Assembly: GCF_000382885.1 (NCBI RefSeq)
Contig: NZ_CAVK010000219.1
Location: forward strand, 1-41,285
Source: Sphingobium indicum BiD32
GTDB taxonomy: Bacteria; Pseudomonadota; Alphaproteobacteria; Sphingomonadales; Sphingomonadaceae
Direction of reading: 5' to 3'
DNA length: 41,285 nt
A program made the translations under genes and the position numbers. Positions 33,120-41,285 of this stretch are shown piece by piece. The notes beneath the pieces are model-generated. The model did not search any database. It was given only the letters and a program-made list of their open reading frames with translations, and was not told the DNA's origin. Within the stretch, counting starts at the first letter, position 1, and the number at the start of each line of letters is the position of its first letter.

Positions 33120-33215
33120 TTCCCCCCCTCTGCGGGGAGGGGGAACGAGGCGAAGCCGAGCGTCCACGCCTGCGTCGGTACACCCCCACCCAACCTCCCC
33201 CCTCAAGGGGGAGGG
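33120..33215. repeat. Palindromic repeat between pccA and DUF2490 gene (copy C)
   Basis: CCCCCCTC-TG-CGGGGAGGGGG at the left and CCTCCCCCC-TCA-AGGGGGAGG at the right flank a middle segment with CGAAGCCGAGCG. It belongs to the same G/C-rich class as the copies near hslU and upstream of the methylmalonyl-CoA mutase. Confidence 0.75.
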
Positions 33216-33246
33216 CTTCTACGGATCAGGTCATCGCGCCGTGCGC

Positions 33247-35247
33247 CTATTCCATTTCCAGGATCACCGCATCCACCGCCAGGCTGTCACCCTGCGCGGC
33301 CGATACGCTCTTGACCACGCCCGCCTTTTGCGCGCGCAGAATATTTTCCATCTTCATCGCCTCGATCACGGCGAGCGGCTGCCCGGCTTCGACCTTGTCG
33401 CCCTCGCCCACATGCAGCGCGACCAGCAGGCCCGGCATCGGGCAGATCAGGTAGCGCGACAGGTCTGGCGGGATTTTTTCGATCATGTGCGCAGCATAGG
33501 GTGCAGCATGGGCGGGCAGGATACGCAGCTTGTGGCTGGCCCCATGGCAGGTCAGCACAAAGCCCGACCGCACCGGTGCGATGCGGACGGCCAGTTCCTC
33601 GTCGCCAAACTCCGCCTCGATCAGGCGATCGCCCGGCGTATATTCCAGCGCCATGTCGAGTGTTTCGCCATCGACCATCACTTCGTCCCCGTCGATTTCG
33701 ACGTCATGGACCGCGTCACCGATCTTGACCTGCCAGCCGGTCGGCGGGGCCAGGCGCTTGCCGAGCTGCCCGTCGATCCGGCGGGCGCGGTCGGCCTGCG
33801 CCATCGCCGCGAACGCGCCGATCGCCGACAGACGCACGAGCAGTTCGGGCGAAGCGGGCGCGCCATGGAACCCGTCGGGATATTCCTCCGCGATGAAGCC
33901 GGTGGTGATATTGCCCGACCGGAACCGCTCATGCTGCATCAGCGCCGACACGAAATCGATATTATGGCCCGGCCCTTCTATCTCGAACTTGTCGAGCGCC
34001 TCGATCTGCTTGTCGATGGCTTCCAGGCGCGTGGGCGCCCAGGTGATCAGCTTGGCGATCATCGGATCGTAGAACATGGAGACTTCGCCGCCCTCCTCCA
34101 CGCCGTCATCGACACGGATCAGTGCGCCACTCTCATCCGCGCCGGTTTCGGGTGGGTTGTAGCGGATCAGGCGACCGGTCGAGGGCAGGAAGCCGCGATA
34201 GGGATCTTCGGCATAGACGCGGTTTTCGATCGCCCAGCCGTTGATCTTCACATCGTCCTGCGTGAAGCTGAGCGCCTCGCCATTCGCGACGCGGATCATC
34301 TGTTCGACCAGATCGACGCCGGTGATTTCCTCGGTGACGGGATGTTCGACCTGGAGCCGGGTGTTCATTTCCAGGAAGTAGAAACCGTCGCCGGTCTTGT
34401 CCTCGCCCGACACGATCAATTCGACCGTGCCTGCGCTGAAATAGCCGACCGCGCGGGCCAGGGCAACGCATTGCTCGCCCATCTTCTTGCGCATTTCGGG
34501 CGATACGAAGGGCGACGGCGCTTCCTCGACCACCTTCTGGTGGCGACGCTGGATCGAACATTCGCGTTCGTTGAGATAGATAATATTGCCGTGCTGATCG
34601 CCGATCAGCTGGATTTCAATATGGCGCGGGCTTTCAATGAACTTCTCGATGAACACGCGGTCATCGCCGAAGCTGGCAAGGCCTTCGCGCTTGGTCGCCT
34701 CAAAGCCTTCGCGGACATCCTGCTCGCTATAAGCCAGCCGCATCCCCTTGCCGCCGCCGCCCGCCGACGCCTTCATCATCACCGGATAGCCGATCTCGTT
34801 GGAGATGCGGACCGCATGTTCGGTATCGTCGATCACGCCGACGAAGCCGGGCACCACATTGACGCCCGCTTCCAGCGCCAGCTTCTTGGACTCGATCTTG
34901 TCGCCCATCGCGGCGATGGCGTTAGCGGGCGGGCCAACGAAGATGATGCCCTCTGCATCCAGCGCCTTGCGGAAGCTTTCGCGTTCCGAGAGGAAGCCGT
35001 AGCCCGGATGCACCGCGTCCGCGCCGGTCGCCTTGCACGCCGCGATGATCTTGTCGGCGATCAGATAGGATTGGGCCGCAGGCGACGGGCCGATATGCAC
35101 GGCCTCATCCGCCATCAACACATGCGGCGCACGCGCATCGGCATCGGAATAGACCGCGACGGTCTTGATACCCATCTTCTTGGCCGTGCGCATGACACGA
35201 CACGCAATTTCGCCACGGTTCGCGATCAGGATCTTGGTGATTGCCAT
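33247..35247 (-). CDS. pccA: Propionyl-CoA (acetyl-CoA) carboxylase alpha subunit, biotin-carrying
   Basis: PccA carboxylates its own biotin and delivers it to PccB, which converts propionyl-CoA to methylmalonyl-CoA. The 666-residue protein has the biotin-carboxylase N-terminus KILIANRGEIACRVM, the ATP-grasp loop KASAGGGGKGMR, EMNTRLQVEHPVTE, and the C-terminal biotinyl domain with Lys632 in EAMKMEN. The length and central linker match PccA/MccA-type subunits. The substrate is inferred from the operon (pccB, epimerase, mutase). ATG 35247 has AGGG upstream. It is separated from the small membrane protein gene by 224 bp of repeats. Confidence 0.96.
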   Translation of the reverse strand: MAITKILIANRGEIACRVMRTAKKMGIKTVAVYSDADARAPHVLMADEAVHIGPSPAAQSYLIADKIIAACKATGADAVHPGYGFLSERESFRKALDAEGIIFVGPPANAIAAMGDKIESKKLALEAGVNVVPGFVGVIDDTEHAVRISNEIGYPVMMKASAGGGGKGMRLAYSEQDVREGFEATKREGLASFGDDRVFIEKFIESPRHIEIQLIGDQHGNIIYLNERECSIQRRHQKVVEEAPSPFVSPEMRKKMGEQCVALARAVGYFSAGTVELIVSGEDKTGDGFYFLEMNTRLQVEHPVTEEITGVDLVEQMIRVANGEALSFTQDDVKINGWAIENRVYAEDPYRGFLPSTGRLIRYNPPETGADESGALIRVDDGVEEGGEVSMFYDPMIAKLITWAPTRLEAIDKQIEALDKFEIEGPGHNIDFVSALMQHERFRSGNITTGFIAEEYPDGFHGAPASPELLVRLSAIGAFAAMAQADRARRIDGQLGKRLAPPTGWQVKIGDAVHDVEIDGDEVMVDGETLDMALEYTPGDRLIEAEFGDEELAVRIAPVRSGFVLTCHGASHKLRILPAHAAPYAAHMIEKIPPDLSRYLICPMPGLLVALHVGEGDKVEAGQPLAVIEAMKMENILRAQKAGVVKSVSAAQGDSLAVDAVILEME

Positions 35248-35279
35248 ATTATTCCCTGTCCCAGTCCTATATCCAATTC

Positions 35280-35362
35280 GTCACCCCGGACTTGATCCGG
35301 GGTCCAGGGTGGCAGGCGTTGTGCTTGCCCCTCTGGATGCCGGATCAAGTCCGGCATGACGG
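35280..35362. repeat. Inverted-repeat element (CCGGACTTGATCCGG family)
   Basis: CCCCGGACTTGATCCGGGG on the left is mirrored by TGCCGGATCAAGTCCGGCA on the right, with GTCA...TGAC ends. This two-hairpin element type is common in sphingomonad intergenic DNA. Confidence 0.8.
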
Positions 35363-35378
35363 TTATTTCCTCTCAACC

Positions 35379-35457
35379 CGTTCGGGCTGAGCCTGTCGAA
35401 GCCCCGTTCTTCCTCGCGAAGCGAAGTGCAGCCCTTCGACAAGCTCAGGGCGAACGG
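35379..35457. repeat. Inverted-repeat element (TTCGACAAGCTCAGG family)
   Basis: CGTTCGGGCTGAGCCTGTCG on the left is mirrored by CTTCGACAAGCTCAGGGCG and AACGG on the right. It lies directly after the previous element, so two unrelated repeats fill the gap upstream of pccA. Confidence 0.8.
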
Positions 35458-35471
35458 TCAAACTAAAATGG

Positions 35472-35723
35472 TCATCGTGGTGGAATGATCGCTCGTCGCA
35501 AATTCCAGATGGAGTTTACGCCAAGGACCACGAAAGCAATAAGCGCTACGACTAAACCACGAACCATGGCCAATCGTACGAAATCAAAGCTTGGCCAGCG
35601 CCAGCCGCAATCGAACAAATATCCAATCGCCATCGCAGTTAAACATGCACCAAACGCAGCGATTGCTCCACAAGCACCGATACGACCTGCATCAAACCAA
35701 ATGTGGCGATTGATCGACTTCAC
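35472..35723 (-). CDS. Small membrane protein of unknown function, coupled to bioB
   Basis: An 83-residue protein starts at GTG 35723 and overlaps the bioB stop by 4 bp (GTGA). Two hydrophobic helices are visible ([22 protein letters not shown] and [20 protein letters not shown]; about residues 14-35 and 51-72), with Cys and Trp residues in the connecting loop CGWRWPS. I do not recognise the family. Its position between bioB and pccA suggests co-expression with the propionate pathway, but the sequence shows no catalytic or transport motif. Confidence 0.72.
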   Translation of the reverse strand: MKSINRHIWFDAGRIGACGAIAAFGACLTAMAIGYLFDCGWRWPSFDFVRLAMVRGLVVALIAFVVLGVNSIWNLRRAIIPPR

Positions 35724-36721
35724 TCCGCCGCCTCCATCGCAACCTTCACCTCGGCCTGCATCGGCACCACGCCCAGCTTCGCGAACAGCGCCGCATCGGC
35801 ATTGTCGCCTGCGTTGGCGGTGGTCAGCAACTTGTCGCCGGTGAAGATGCTGTTCGCGCCCGCCATGAAGCACAAAGCCTGGCAGGCGTCCGACATGCTT
35901 TCACGCCCGGCGCTCAGCCGCACCATGCTTTCCGGCATCACGATCCGCGCGACCGCGACGGTGCGCACAAACTCGATCTCGTCGATCTTGGCGAGCGGGG
36001 TGTCGGCCAGCATATTGCCCAGCACCGTGCCCTTGACCGGCACCAGCGCGTTGATCGGCACGCTCTGCGGATGGGTCGGCAGCACGGCCAGCGCGTGCAG
36101 GAAGCCGACGCGGTCCTCGCGCGTCTCGCCCATGCCCACGATCCCGCCGGAACAGACGTTGATCCCGGAATTACGCACATTTTCCAGCGTTTCCAGCCGA
36201 TCATCGAAGGTCCGGGTGGTGATGACCTTCTCATAATGCTCAGGCGAGGTGTCGATATTATGGTTGTAATAATCGAGGCCCGCGTCAGCCAGCACCTTGG
36301 CCTGCCCTTCGCTCAGCATCCCCAGCGTCATGCAGGTTTCCATGCCCATCTGGCGCACGCCCTTCACCATCTCGACGATGGCGGGCATGTCCCGCTCCTT
36401 GGGATTGCGCCAGGCCGCGCCCATGCAGAAGCGCGAGCTGCCCGCATCCTTCGCCTGCGCCGCCGCCTGCATCACCGCCTGCACGCTCATCAGTTTCTCG
36501 GCCTTCAGGCCGCTTTCCGCCGATGCCGACTGGTTGCAATAACCGCAATCTTCCGGGCAGCCGCCGGTCTTGATCGACAGCAAAGTGGACAACTGCACTT
36601 CATTGCGCGGAAAATTCGCGCGATGGATCGACTGCGCCTCGAACATCAGGTCGTTAAACGGCAGGTCGAACAGCGCGGCGATCTCTTCGCGGGTCCAGTC
36701 GGTGCGGGCGGTACTATTCAT
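35720..36721 (-). CDS. bioB: Biotin synthase
   Basis: BioB is the radical-SAM enzyme that inserts sulfur into dethiobiotin. The 333-residue protein has the cluster-binding CPEDCGYC (C55, C59, C62), the [16 protein letters not shown] block, [25 protein letters not shown] and SAGRES. These include the additional Cys and Arg ligands of the [2Fe-2S] cluster. Its ATG (36721) shares one base with the stop of the mutase gene (TAATG), and its stop overlaps the small membrane protein start. No other bio genes are in the window; the operon places cofactor synthesis with the biotin-dependent carboxylase it serves. Confidence 0.98.
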   Translation of the reverse strand: MNSTARTDWTREEIAALFDLPFNDLMFEAQSIHRANFPRNEVQLSTLLSIKTGGCPEDCGYCNQSASAESGLKAEKLMSVQAVMQAAAQAKDAGSSRFCMGAAWRNPKERDMPAIVEMVKGVRQMGMETCMTLGMLSEGQAKVLADAGLDYYNHNIDTSPEHYEKVITTRTFDDRLETLENVRNSGINVCSGGIVGMGETREDRVGFLHALAVLPTHPQSVPINALVPVKGTVLGNMLADTPLAKIDEIEFVRTVAVARIVMPESMVRLSAGRESMSDACQALCFMAGANSIFTGDKLLTTANAGDNADAALFAKLGVVPMQAEVKVAMEAAE

Positions 36722-38874
36722 TACGCGGCGTCCTCCAGCCCCGCAGGGGGCATGTTGTGGCCGAGGAGGCGCAGCACGTCGGCGGCGCATTCCACGACAT
36801 TGGAGCCCGGTCCATAAATGCCCTGGACGCCCGCGTCACGGAGGAAGTCATAATCCTGTGGCGGGATGACCCCGCCTGCGATCACCTTGATGTCGGTGCG
36901 GCCCGCTTCGCGCAGCTTGGCGATCAGGTCGGGGATCAGCGTCTTGTGCCCCGCCGCCAGCGATGATGCGCCGACCACATCGACATCGCTTTCCAGCGCC
37001 AGCACCACCGTCTCATCGGGCGTCTGGAACAGCGGTCCTGACACGACGTCGAACCCCATGTCGCCGAACGCGGATGCGATCACGTTGGCGCCCCGGTCGT
37101 GGCCGTCCTGCCCCATCTTGGCGACGAGGAGTTTCGGCTTTCGACCGAGGCGCCGCTCAACGGCCTGCACGCCGTCAAGTACCTGTTGCCAGCGATTGTC
37201 GCCCTCATAAGGCGCGCTGTAGACGCCCTTTACCGGCGTCGGCTGGGTGCCGTAGCGGTTGAAGCTTTCCTCCATGGCGGAGGAGATTTCGCCCAGCGTC
37301 GCGCGGGCGCGGGCCGCGTCCACGGCGAGGGCGAGGAGGTTGTTGTCGAGGCTGGACGGCCTGGCCGCGCCGTCGCGCAGTGCCTGCAATGCCGCTTCGC
37401 ATCTCGCGCTGTCGCGCTCCGCCTTCACCCGGTTGATCCGGGCGATCTGGCCTTCGCGAACCTTGGCATTGTCGATGTCGAGGGTTTCGAGCAGATCCTC
37501 GCTCGCGAGGCGATATTTGTTGACGCCCACGATGACGTCATCGCCGCGATCGACCCGCGCCTGCCGCGCGGCCGCCGCCGTTTCGATCATCGCCTTGGGC
37601 CATCCTGCCGCCACGGCCTTGGCCATGCCGCCATCGGCCTGCACCTTCTCGATGATCGCCCAGGCTTCATCGACCAGCTGCTGGGTCAGTGCCTCGACAT
37701 AATAGGAGCCGCCCAGCGGATCGACCACCTTGGTCATGCCGGTTTCTTCCTGGATCACGATCTGCGTGTTGCGCGCGATCCGGGCGGAGAAGTCGGTGGG
37801 CAGCGCGATCGCCTCGTCCAGCGCGTTGGTGTGCAGCGACTGGGTGCCACCAAGCATCGCGGCCATCGCCTCGATCGTGGTGCGCATGACGTTGTTGTAC
37901 GGGTCCTGCTCGGTCAGCGAGACGCCCGATGTCTGGCAATGGGTGCGCAACATCTTGCTGCGCTCGTCCTTCGCGCCCAGTTCCGTCATCGCCCGATGCC
38001 ACAGGACACGGGCGGCGCGCAGCTTGGCGATCTCCATGAAGAAGTTCATGCCGATGGCGAAGAAGAAGCTCAGGCGGCCTGCGAATTTGTCGATGTCCAG
38101 CCCCGACGCCACGCCATATTTCACATATTCCATGCCGTCGGCGATGGTGAAGGCCAGCTCCTGCACCTGCGTCGCGCCAGCTTCCTGCATATGATAGCCG
38201 GAAATGGAGATGCTGTTGAACTTGGGCATCTCGCGCGAAGTGTAACCGAAAATGTCGCTGATGATCCGCATCGAGGGTTCGGGCGGGTAGATATAGGTGT
38301 TGCGGACCATGAACTCCTTCAGAATGTCGTTCTGAATGGTCCCGTCGAGCAATTTGCGGTCGACGCCCTGTTCCTCGCCCGCGACGATGAAGAAGGCCAG
38401 GATCGGGATGACCGCGCCGTTCATCGTCATGCTGACCGACATCTGGTCGAGCGGGATGCCGTCGAACAGGATCTTCATATCCTCGATCGTGTCGATCGCC
38501 ACCCCAGCTTTGCCAACGTCGCCGGTGACGCGCGGATGGTCGCTGTCATAACCGCGATGGGTGGCGAGGTCGAAGGCCACCGACAGCCCCTTCTGCCCGG
38601 CGGCCAGGTTCCGGCGGTAGAAAGCGTTGGAGTCCTCGGCGGTCGAAAAGCCCGCATATTGACGGATGGTCCAGGGCCGCCCCGCATACATGGACGCGCG
38701 CACCCCGCGCGTGAAGGGCGCAAAGCCCGGCAAGCCCGGATCGACGGTCACATCGTCGGCCGTGTAGAGCGGCTTGACCGCGATCCCTTCCGGGGTCGCC
38801 CAGGTCAGATCCTTGCCCTTCACTTCCTTTGCGGCTGCGGCTGCCCATTGATCCAGTGTCGGCTTGTCGGTCAT
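36721..38874 (-). CDS. scpA: Methylmalonyl-CoA mutase
   Basis: A B12-dependent enzyme converting (R)-methylmalonyl-CoA to succinyl-CoA. The 717-residue single-chain protein has the substrate-binding [40 protein letters not shown] region split into familiar blocks, [25 protein letters not shown], and a C-terminal cobalamin domain with [11 protein letters not shown], in which His592 is the cobalt ligand. Length fits the homodimeric or large-subunit type. No MeaB/ArgK chaperone GTPase is in the window. ATG 38874; the Shine-Dalgarno is weak. It ends on the bioB start. Confidence 0.97.
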   Translation of the reverse strand: MTDKPTLDQWAAAAAKEVKGKDLTWATPEGIAVKPLYTADDVTVDPGLPGFAPFTRGVRASMYAGRPWTIRQYAGFSTAEDSNAFYRRNLAAGQKGLSVAFDLATHRGYDSDHPRVTGDVGKAGVAIDTIEDMKILFDGIPLDQMSVSMTMNGAVIPILAFFIVAGEEQGVDRKLLDGTIQNDILKEFMVRNTYIYPPEPSMRIISDIFGYTSREMPKFNSISISGYHMQEAGATQVQELAFTIADGMEYVKYGVASGLDIDKFAGRLSFFFAIGMNFFMEIAKLRAARVLWHRAMTELGAKDERSKMLRTHCQTSGVSLTEQDPYNNVMRTTIEAMAAMLGGTQSLHTNALDEAIALPTDFSARIARNTQIVIQEETGMTKVVDPLGGSYYVEALTQQLVDEAWAIIEKVQADGGMAKAVAAGWPKAMIETAAAARQARVDRGDDVIVGVNKYRLASEDLLETLDIDNAKVREGQIARINRVKAERDSARCEAALQALRDGAARPSSLDNNLLALAVDAARARATLGEISSAMEESFNRYGTQPTPVKGVYSAPYEGDNRWQQVLDGVQAVERRLGRKPKLLVAKMGQDGHDRGANVIASAFGDMGFDVVSGPLFQTPDETVVLALESDVDVVGASSLAAGHKTLIPDLIAKLREAGRTDIKVIAGGVIPPQDYDFLRDAGVQGIYGPGSNVVECAADVLRLLGHNMPPAGLEDAA

Positions 38875-38893
38875 CGTTCAATCTACCCTGCTC

Positions 38894-39054
38894 CCTCCCC
38901 CTTGAGGGGGAGGATACGAAGGCTTGGCAGCTTGTCTGCCTAGCCGAAGTTGGAGAGGGTGGCCGACCCATCGGGCGTCCCGCCGCCTCTCCGCTGCGAC
39001 CAAGGGTCTGCTGCGCATCCCCCAAGTCTCGCTGCCTCCCCCCGTGGGGGGAGG
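38894..39054. repeat. Palindromic repeat between mce and the mutase gene (copy D)
   Basis: CCTCCCCC-TTGA-GGGGGAGG (38894-38913) at one end and CCTCCCCCC-GT-GGGGGGAGG (39035-39054) at the other enclose about 120 bases with no reading frame that looks coding. It belongs to the same class as copies A to C. Confidence 0.75.
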
Positions 39055-39063
39055 GCTAAAACC

Positions 39064-39501
39064 TCAATGCGCTTCCTTGGGCGTCTCCATAATCTCGGTC
39101 AGCACCCCGTTCATATCCTTGGGATGCACGAAGAAGATCAGCGTGCCATGCGCCCCGATCCGCGGCTCGCCCAGCACCCGCGCGCCCTTCGCCTCGAACC
39201 ACGCCTTGGCTTCGTGGATGTCGGGCACTTCATAACACATATGATGTTGCCCCCCGGCCGGGTTCTTGGCGATGAAGGCAGTGATTGGCGACGTCTCGTC
39301 AAACGGCTCGATCAGTTCGATCTGCGTCCCCGCCGTGCCATTCTCGCCCGGCGTATCGACGAAACAGACCTTCACCCCCTGCGCAGGCAGGTCGAACGGT
39401 TCATGAATCTTCGTCGCGCCCATCACATCGCGATAATAAGCGATGCTCCTTTCGAGGCTGGGCGTGGCGACACCGATATGGTTGAGACGGCCGAGTTTCA
39501 T
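39064..39501 (-). CDS. mce: Methylmalonyl-CoA epimerase
   Basis: The epimerase interconverts the (S)- and (R)-forms of methylmalonyl-CoA, linking carboxylase and mutase. The 145-residue vicinal-oxygen-chelate protein has LNHIGVATPSLERSIAYYRD with the first metal His, QIELIEP, GGQHHMCYEV with the second His, and a C-terminal FFVHPKDMNGVLTEIME with the metal Glu. ATG 39501 has AGGA at good spacing. It is flanked on both sides by palindromic repeat elements within the operon. Confidence 0.96.
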   Translation of the reverse strand: MKLGRLNHIGVATPSLERSIAYYRDVMGATKIHEPFDLPAQGVKVCFVDTPGENGTAGTQIELIEPFDETSPITAFIAKNPAGGQHHMCYEVPDIHEAKAWFEAKGARVLGEPRIGAHGTLIFFVHPKDMNGVLTEIMETPKEAH

Positions 39502-39517
39502 ATCACTTTCCTGTTCC

Positions 39518-39599
39518 GTCACCCCAGCGAAGGCTGGGGTCTCAGGCCTCGAAAGGCCGGTCAAGCCGCATGAGATGCCAGCCTTCGCTGGCATGACGT
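39518..39599. repeat. Inverted-repeat element (CAGCGAAGGCTGG family)
   Basis: GTCACCCCAGCGAAGGCTGG on the left is mirrored by CCAGCCTTCGCTGGCATGAC on the right. It nearly fills the gap between pccB and mce. Confidence 0.82.
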
Positions 39600-39603
39600 C
39601 ATA

Positions 39604-41136
39604 TTAAAGCGGAATATTGTCATGCTTCTTCCACGGATTTTCCAGCGCCTTGTTGCGCAGTTTCCGCAGGCCCAGCGCGATCCGCCGCCGCGTCGAATGC
39701 GGCTGGATCACCTCGTCGATGAAGCCCTTTGAGGCCGCCACGAACGGGTTGGCGAAGCGCGCTTCATATTCCGCCGTCCGCTCGGCAATTTCGTCCGCCG
39801 TCTTGCCGCGGAAGATGATTTCCACCGCGCCCTTGGCCCCCATCACCGCGATTTCGGCGGTCGGCCAGGCATAGTTCAAATCACCGCGCAGATGCTTGGA
39901 CGCCATCACGTCATAGGCACCGCCATAGGCCTTGCGGGTGATGATGGTGATCTTGGGCACGGTCGCTTCGGCATAGGCGAACAGCAATTTCGCGCCATGC
40001 TTGATGATGCCATTATGCTCCTGCGCGGTCCCCGGCAGGAAGCCCGGCACGTCCACCAAAGTCACGATCGGTATCTCGAACGCATCGCAGAAGCGCACGA
40101 AGCGGCCCGCCTTCTTCGATGAATTGATATCCAGCACGCCCGCCAGCACGAAGGGCTGGTTGGCGACGATGCCGACAGTCCGCCCCTCGACCCGGCCAAA
40201 ACCGCAGATGATGTTGCCTGCGTGGGCGGGCTGCACCTCAAAGAAATCGCCCTCATCCACGATCTTCCTGATCAGCTCGTGCATGTCATAGGGCTGGTTC
40301 GCATTGGCGGGGATCAGCGTGTCGAGGCTCGGCTCGATCCGGTCCCACGGGTCGGCGCTCGGCCGTTCCGGCACCGGTTCCTTGTTCGACGCGGGCAGGA
40401 AGTCCACGAAATCGCGCACCGCCAGCAGCGCCTCTATGTCGTTCTCGAACGCAACGTCCGCCACGCCGGACTTGGTCGTGTGCGTCACCGCGCCGCCCAG
40501 TTCTTCCTGCGTCACGACCTCGTTCGTCACCGTCTTGACCACATCGGGGCCGGTCACGAACATGAAGCTTGAATCCTTCACCATGAAGATGAAATCGGTC
40601 ATCGCGGGTGAATAGACCGCGCCGCCCGCGCATGGCCCCATGATGACGCTGATCTGCGGCACCACGCCCGACGCCAGCACGTTGCGCTGGAAAATCTCGG
40701 CATAACCGGCGAGCGACGCGACGCCTTCCTGAATCCGCGCGCCACCGCTGTCATTCAGGCCGATGACGGGCGCGCCGACTTTCAGCGCCATGTCCATGAT
40801 CTTGCAGATCTTCATCGCGTGCCGTTCCGACACCGCGCCGCCGTAAACCGTGAAATCCTGGCTGAACAGGAACACCAGTCGCCCGTTGATCGTGCCGGAA
40901 CCGGTGACCACGCCGTCGCCGGGAATATGCTGCTCGTCCATGCCGAAATCGGTGCAATTATGCTCCACATACATGTCCAGCTCTTCAAAGCTGCCCTCGT
41001 CCAGCAACACCTCGATCCGCTCACGCGCGGTCAGCTTGCCCTTGCCATGCTGCGCGTCGATGCGGCGCTGCCCGCCACCCATGCGCGCACCTTCGCGCTT
41101 GGCTTCCAGCTGTTCGATAATGGCGAGTTTCGACAT
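39604..41136 (-). CDS. pccB: Propionyl-CoA carboxylase beta subunit (carboxyltransferase)
   Basis: PccB transfers CO2 from biotin on PccA to propionyl-CoA. The 510-residue protein shows both crotonase-fold halves: [53 protein letters not shown] (first oxyanion region), [24 protein letters not shown] and [17 protein letters not shown] (second). It ends HDNIPL, typical for PccB. ATG 41136 is chosen since GGAG lies eight bases upstream; ATG 41142 is too close to it. It heads the operon, and upstream DNA holds the TTTGCAAA cluster. Confidence 0.97.
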   Translation of the reverse strand: MSKLAIIEQLEAKREGARMGGGQRRIDAQHGKGKLTARERIEVLLDEGSFEELDMYVEHNCTDFGMDEQHIPGDGVVTGSGTINGRLVFLFSQDFTVYGGAVSERHAMKICKIMDMALKVGAPVIGLNDSGGARIQEGVASLAGYAEIFQRNVLASGVVPQISVIMGPCAGGAVYSPAMTDFIFMVKDSSFMFVTGPDVVKTVTNEVVTQEELGGAVTHTTKSGVADVAFENDIEALLAVRDFVDFLPASNKEPVPERPSADPWDRIEPSLDTLIPANANQPYDMHELIRKIVDEGDFFEVQPAHAGNIICGFGRVEGRTVGIVANQPFVLAGVLDINSSKKAGRFVRFCDAFEIPIVTLVDVPGFLPGTAQEHNGIIKHGAKLLFAYAEATVPKITIITRKAYGGAYDVMASKHLRGDLNYAWPTAEIAVMGAKGAVEIIFRGKTADEIAERTAEYEARFANPFVAASKGFIDEVIQPHSTRRRIALGLRKLRNKALENPWKKHDNIPL

Positions 41137-41199
41137 AGGCATATCTCTCCGGTCAGGGTGCGGACCTGTTATGACGCCCTTTTCCCGTCTTTGTGATTT

Positions 41200-41244
41200 T
41201 TCGCAAATGCAAATTTGCTAATTTGCAAATCACGACTTCGCAAA
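41200..41244. promoter_or_regulatory. Cluster of TTTGCAAA-type boxes upstream of pccB (ScfR/PccR/RamB-like operator)
   Basis: Four related octamers lie in 45 bases: TTCGCAAA (41200-41207), TTTGCTAA (41214-41221), TTTGCAAA (41222-41229) and TTCGCAAA (41237-41244). A GCAAATTTGC palindrome sits at 41209-41218. PccR of Rhodobacter sphaeroides and RamB of Corynebacterium, both short-chain fatty acyl-CoA regulators, use TTTGCAAA-type sites, and PccR acts on pccB. The regulator gene itself is not in the window and may lie just to the right. Confidence 0.7.
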
Positions 41245-41285
41245 TTAGTGTCGAATACACCACCACCGTTCGTTTCGAGCGAAGT

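Noticed and set aside
33241..35295. 684-codon plus-strand frame opposite pccA, and a similar one at 37099-38943 opposite the mutase
   Set aside because: There are no recognisable motifs or ribosome-binding sites, and the opposite strands carry unmistakable pccA and mutase genes.

Overview
The window is a gene-dense, GC-rich stretch of alphaproteobacterial chromosome, most likely from a sphingomonad (Sphingobium/Sphingomonas-like). Pointers are a DivL-type cell-cycle histidine kinase homologue with Tyr in place of the phospho-acceptor His, an alphaproteobacterial-type AddAB pair, an archaeal-type prolyl-tRNA synthetase, an entericidin-type mini-lipoprotein, and palindromic intergenic repeats of the kinds common in sphingomonad genomes. 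The family-level placement is inference from protein resemblance; no database was consulted. No phage, transposase, CRISPR array or integrated island was seen.

Layout. 1-10218 (minus): one tightly coupled operon, divL-like kinase > tsaE > amgK > murU > addB > addA, in which every junction overlaps by 4 to 16 bp. It joins cell-cycle signalling, t6A tRNA modification, peptidoglycan-sugar recycling and double-strand-break repair; addA runs off the left edge. 10388-12523 (minus): ahcY, with its own terminator and a palindromic operator upstream, then the YqgE/AlgH gene. 12641-14651 (plus): a peroxiredoxin and AMP nucleosidase. 14652-22618 (minus): a membrane diguanylate cyclase, a secreted M2 (ACE-like) metallopeptidase, an alpha/beta hydrolase, a DUF2238 membrane protein, asd, a secreted S9 dipeptidyl-peptidase-type protein, then tRNA-Val(CAC) at 22737-22811. 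22950-25419: an entericidin-like lipoprotein, a small four-cysteine protein (minus), and the heat-shock protease pair hslV-hslU, with oppositely oriented palindromic repeats on the two sides of hslU. 25526-28060 (minus): proS, a small conserved protein and the PHA regulator phaR. 28059-30369 (plus): a short PHA-synthase-like Cys hydrolase and an acetyl-CoA acetyltransferase, divergent from phaR. 30426-32183 (minus): a DUF2256 mini-protein behind a metabolite:H+ symporter.

32351-41136 (minus) is the propionyl-CoA pathway: pccB > mce > methylmalonyl-CoA mutase > bioB > small membrane protein > pccA, followed by a DUF2490 protein. Together these carboxylate propionyl-CoA, epimerise the product and isomerise it to succinyl-CoA. 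Biotin synthase, which makes the cofactor of the carboxylase, sits inside the operon. Upstream of pccB, at the right edge, is a cluster of TTTGCAAA-type boxes resembling the operators of short-chain fatty acyl-CoA regulators (ScfR family: PccR, RamB).

No gap between genes exceeds 300 bases. The larger gaps (24013-24117, 25420-25525, 33041-33246, 35248-35471, 38875-39063, 39502-39603) are mostly filled by palindromic repeats. The strongest leads are the Tyr-box kinase and its operon, the propionate operator plus embedded bioB, the ahcY operator, the phaR/PHA-hydrolase start-codon overlap, and the repeat-filled operon gaps.
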